Position numbers and translations under genes: made by a program
In this document: in pieces, positions 12,881 to 12,958 of the stretch
Layout: each line of letters begins with the position of its first letter
How positions within the stretch are numbered: the first letter of the stretch is position 1
Assembly (NCBI GenBank): GCA_002413755.1
Contig: DHXQ01000004.1
Coordinates: 16,795-29,752 of the forward strand
Direction of reading: 5' to 3'
Source of the DNA: Candidatus Saccharibacteria bacterium UBA5152
Lineage (GTDB): Bacteria; Patescibacteriota; Saccharimonadia; Saccharimonadales; UBA4665
DNA length: 12,958 bases
Notes under the pieces: model-generated
Databases searched by the model: none
What the model was told of the DNA's origin: nothing
What the model saw: the letters and a program-made list of their open reading frames with translations, nothing else

Positions 12881-12958
12881 TTACTTGTCGACCATTTCGC
12901 GATGTTCAGCCTTGTTGCAGACAGCGCAGGCTTCTTCTTCCTCGAAGCCGCTCAGCCA
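12881..12958 (-). CDS. Partial protein, C-terminal 25 residues with CxxC
   Basis: An open frame enters from the right edge and stops with TAA at 12881-12883. The 25 visible residues include Glu-Glu-Glu-Glu-Ala-Cys-Ala-Val-Cys-Asn and end in EMVDK. The Cys-x-x-Cys pair could be half of a zinc-binding site, but the rest lies outside the window. It is upstream of the helicase-nuclease gene in the same direction, with 39 nt between them. The family cannot be named. Confidence 0.5.
   Translation of the reverse strand, partial: WLSGFEEEEACAVCNKAEHREMVDK

Noticed and set aside
1..12958. CRISPR arrays, tRNA or rRNA genes, insertion sequences, phage or attachment sites
   Set aside because: I saw no regularly spaced repeats, no cloverleaf or rRNA-like sequence, no transposase or integrase reading frame, and almost all of the window is accounted for by the listed genes.

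Overview
The window looks like part of the chromosome of a bacterium with a small, tightly packed genome. The best guess is the candidate phyla radiation (Patescibacteria), and Saccharibacteria (TM7) is plausible. This rests on the style of the proteins, on several promoters placed directly against start codons, and on a compact FoF1 operon next to a fused helicase-nuclease. No marker gene in the window proves the lineage. UGA is used as a normal stop (atpF ends in TGA), which argues against the recoded Gracilibacteria/Absconditabacteria. I judged base composition by eye as moderate and did not calculate it.

Layout. Positions 1-914 (minus strand) hold a glutaredoxin-like thiol protein gene, then an unrecognised 165-residue protein gene, then the first 12 codons of another gene running off the left edge. 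An 87-bp divergent region (915-1001) carries back-to-back promoters. Positions 1002-8443 (plus strand) are an ATP synthase operon in the order AtpI/AtpZ-like, a, c, b, delta, alpha, gamma, orfX, beta, orfY, epsilon. Most junctions overlap or are only a few bases long, so the cluster is probably one translationally coupled transcript. Positions 8533-9420 (plus) encode a MIP/aquaporin-family channel with its own promoter, a strong ribosome binding site and an unusual charged tail. A perfect bidirectional terminator (9436-9465) separates it from the convergent gene 9464-12841 (minus), a 1125-residue UvrD/PcrA-like helicase fused to a RecB-type nuclease. The right edge (12881-12958, minus) holds the last 25 codons of another gene with a CxxC pair.

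How the parts work together. The eight standard FoF1 subunits are present with their key catalytic and ion-path residues intact: a-subunit Arg197, c-subunit Glu64, Walker A motifs in alpha and beta, and the alpha arginine finger. The enzyme should be functional and probably couples to protons. The unusual content is two small unrecognised genes, orfX (5945-6286) and orfY (7725-8012), placed on either side of atpD. Both are locked into the operon by overlaps and ribosome binding sites, and their base and codon choice differs visibly from their neighbours. They are the best candidates for something undescribed, such as lineage-specific assembly, regulatory or accessory factors of the F1 head. 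Other points of interest are a short delta subunit, a shared Phe-Ala-Ala motif at the N-termini of subunits a, c and b, promoters that predict leaderless mRNAs, and the channel's missing filter arginine and histone-like tail.
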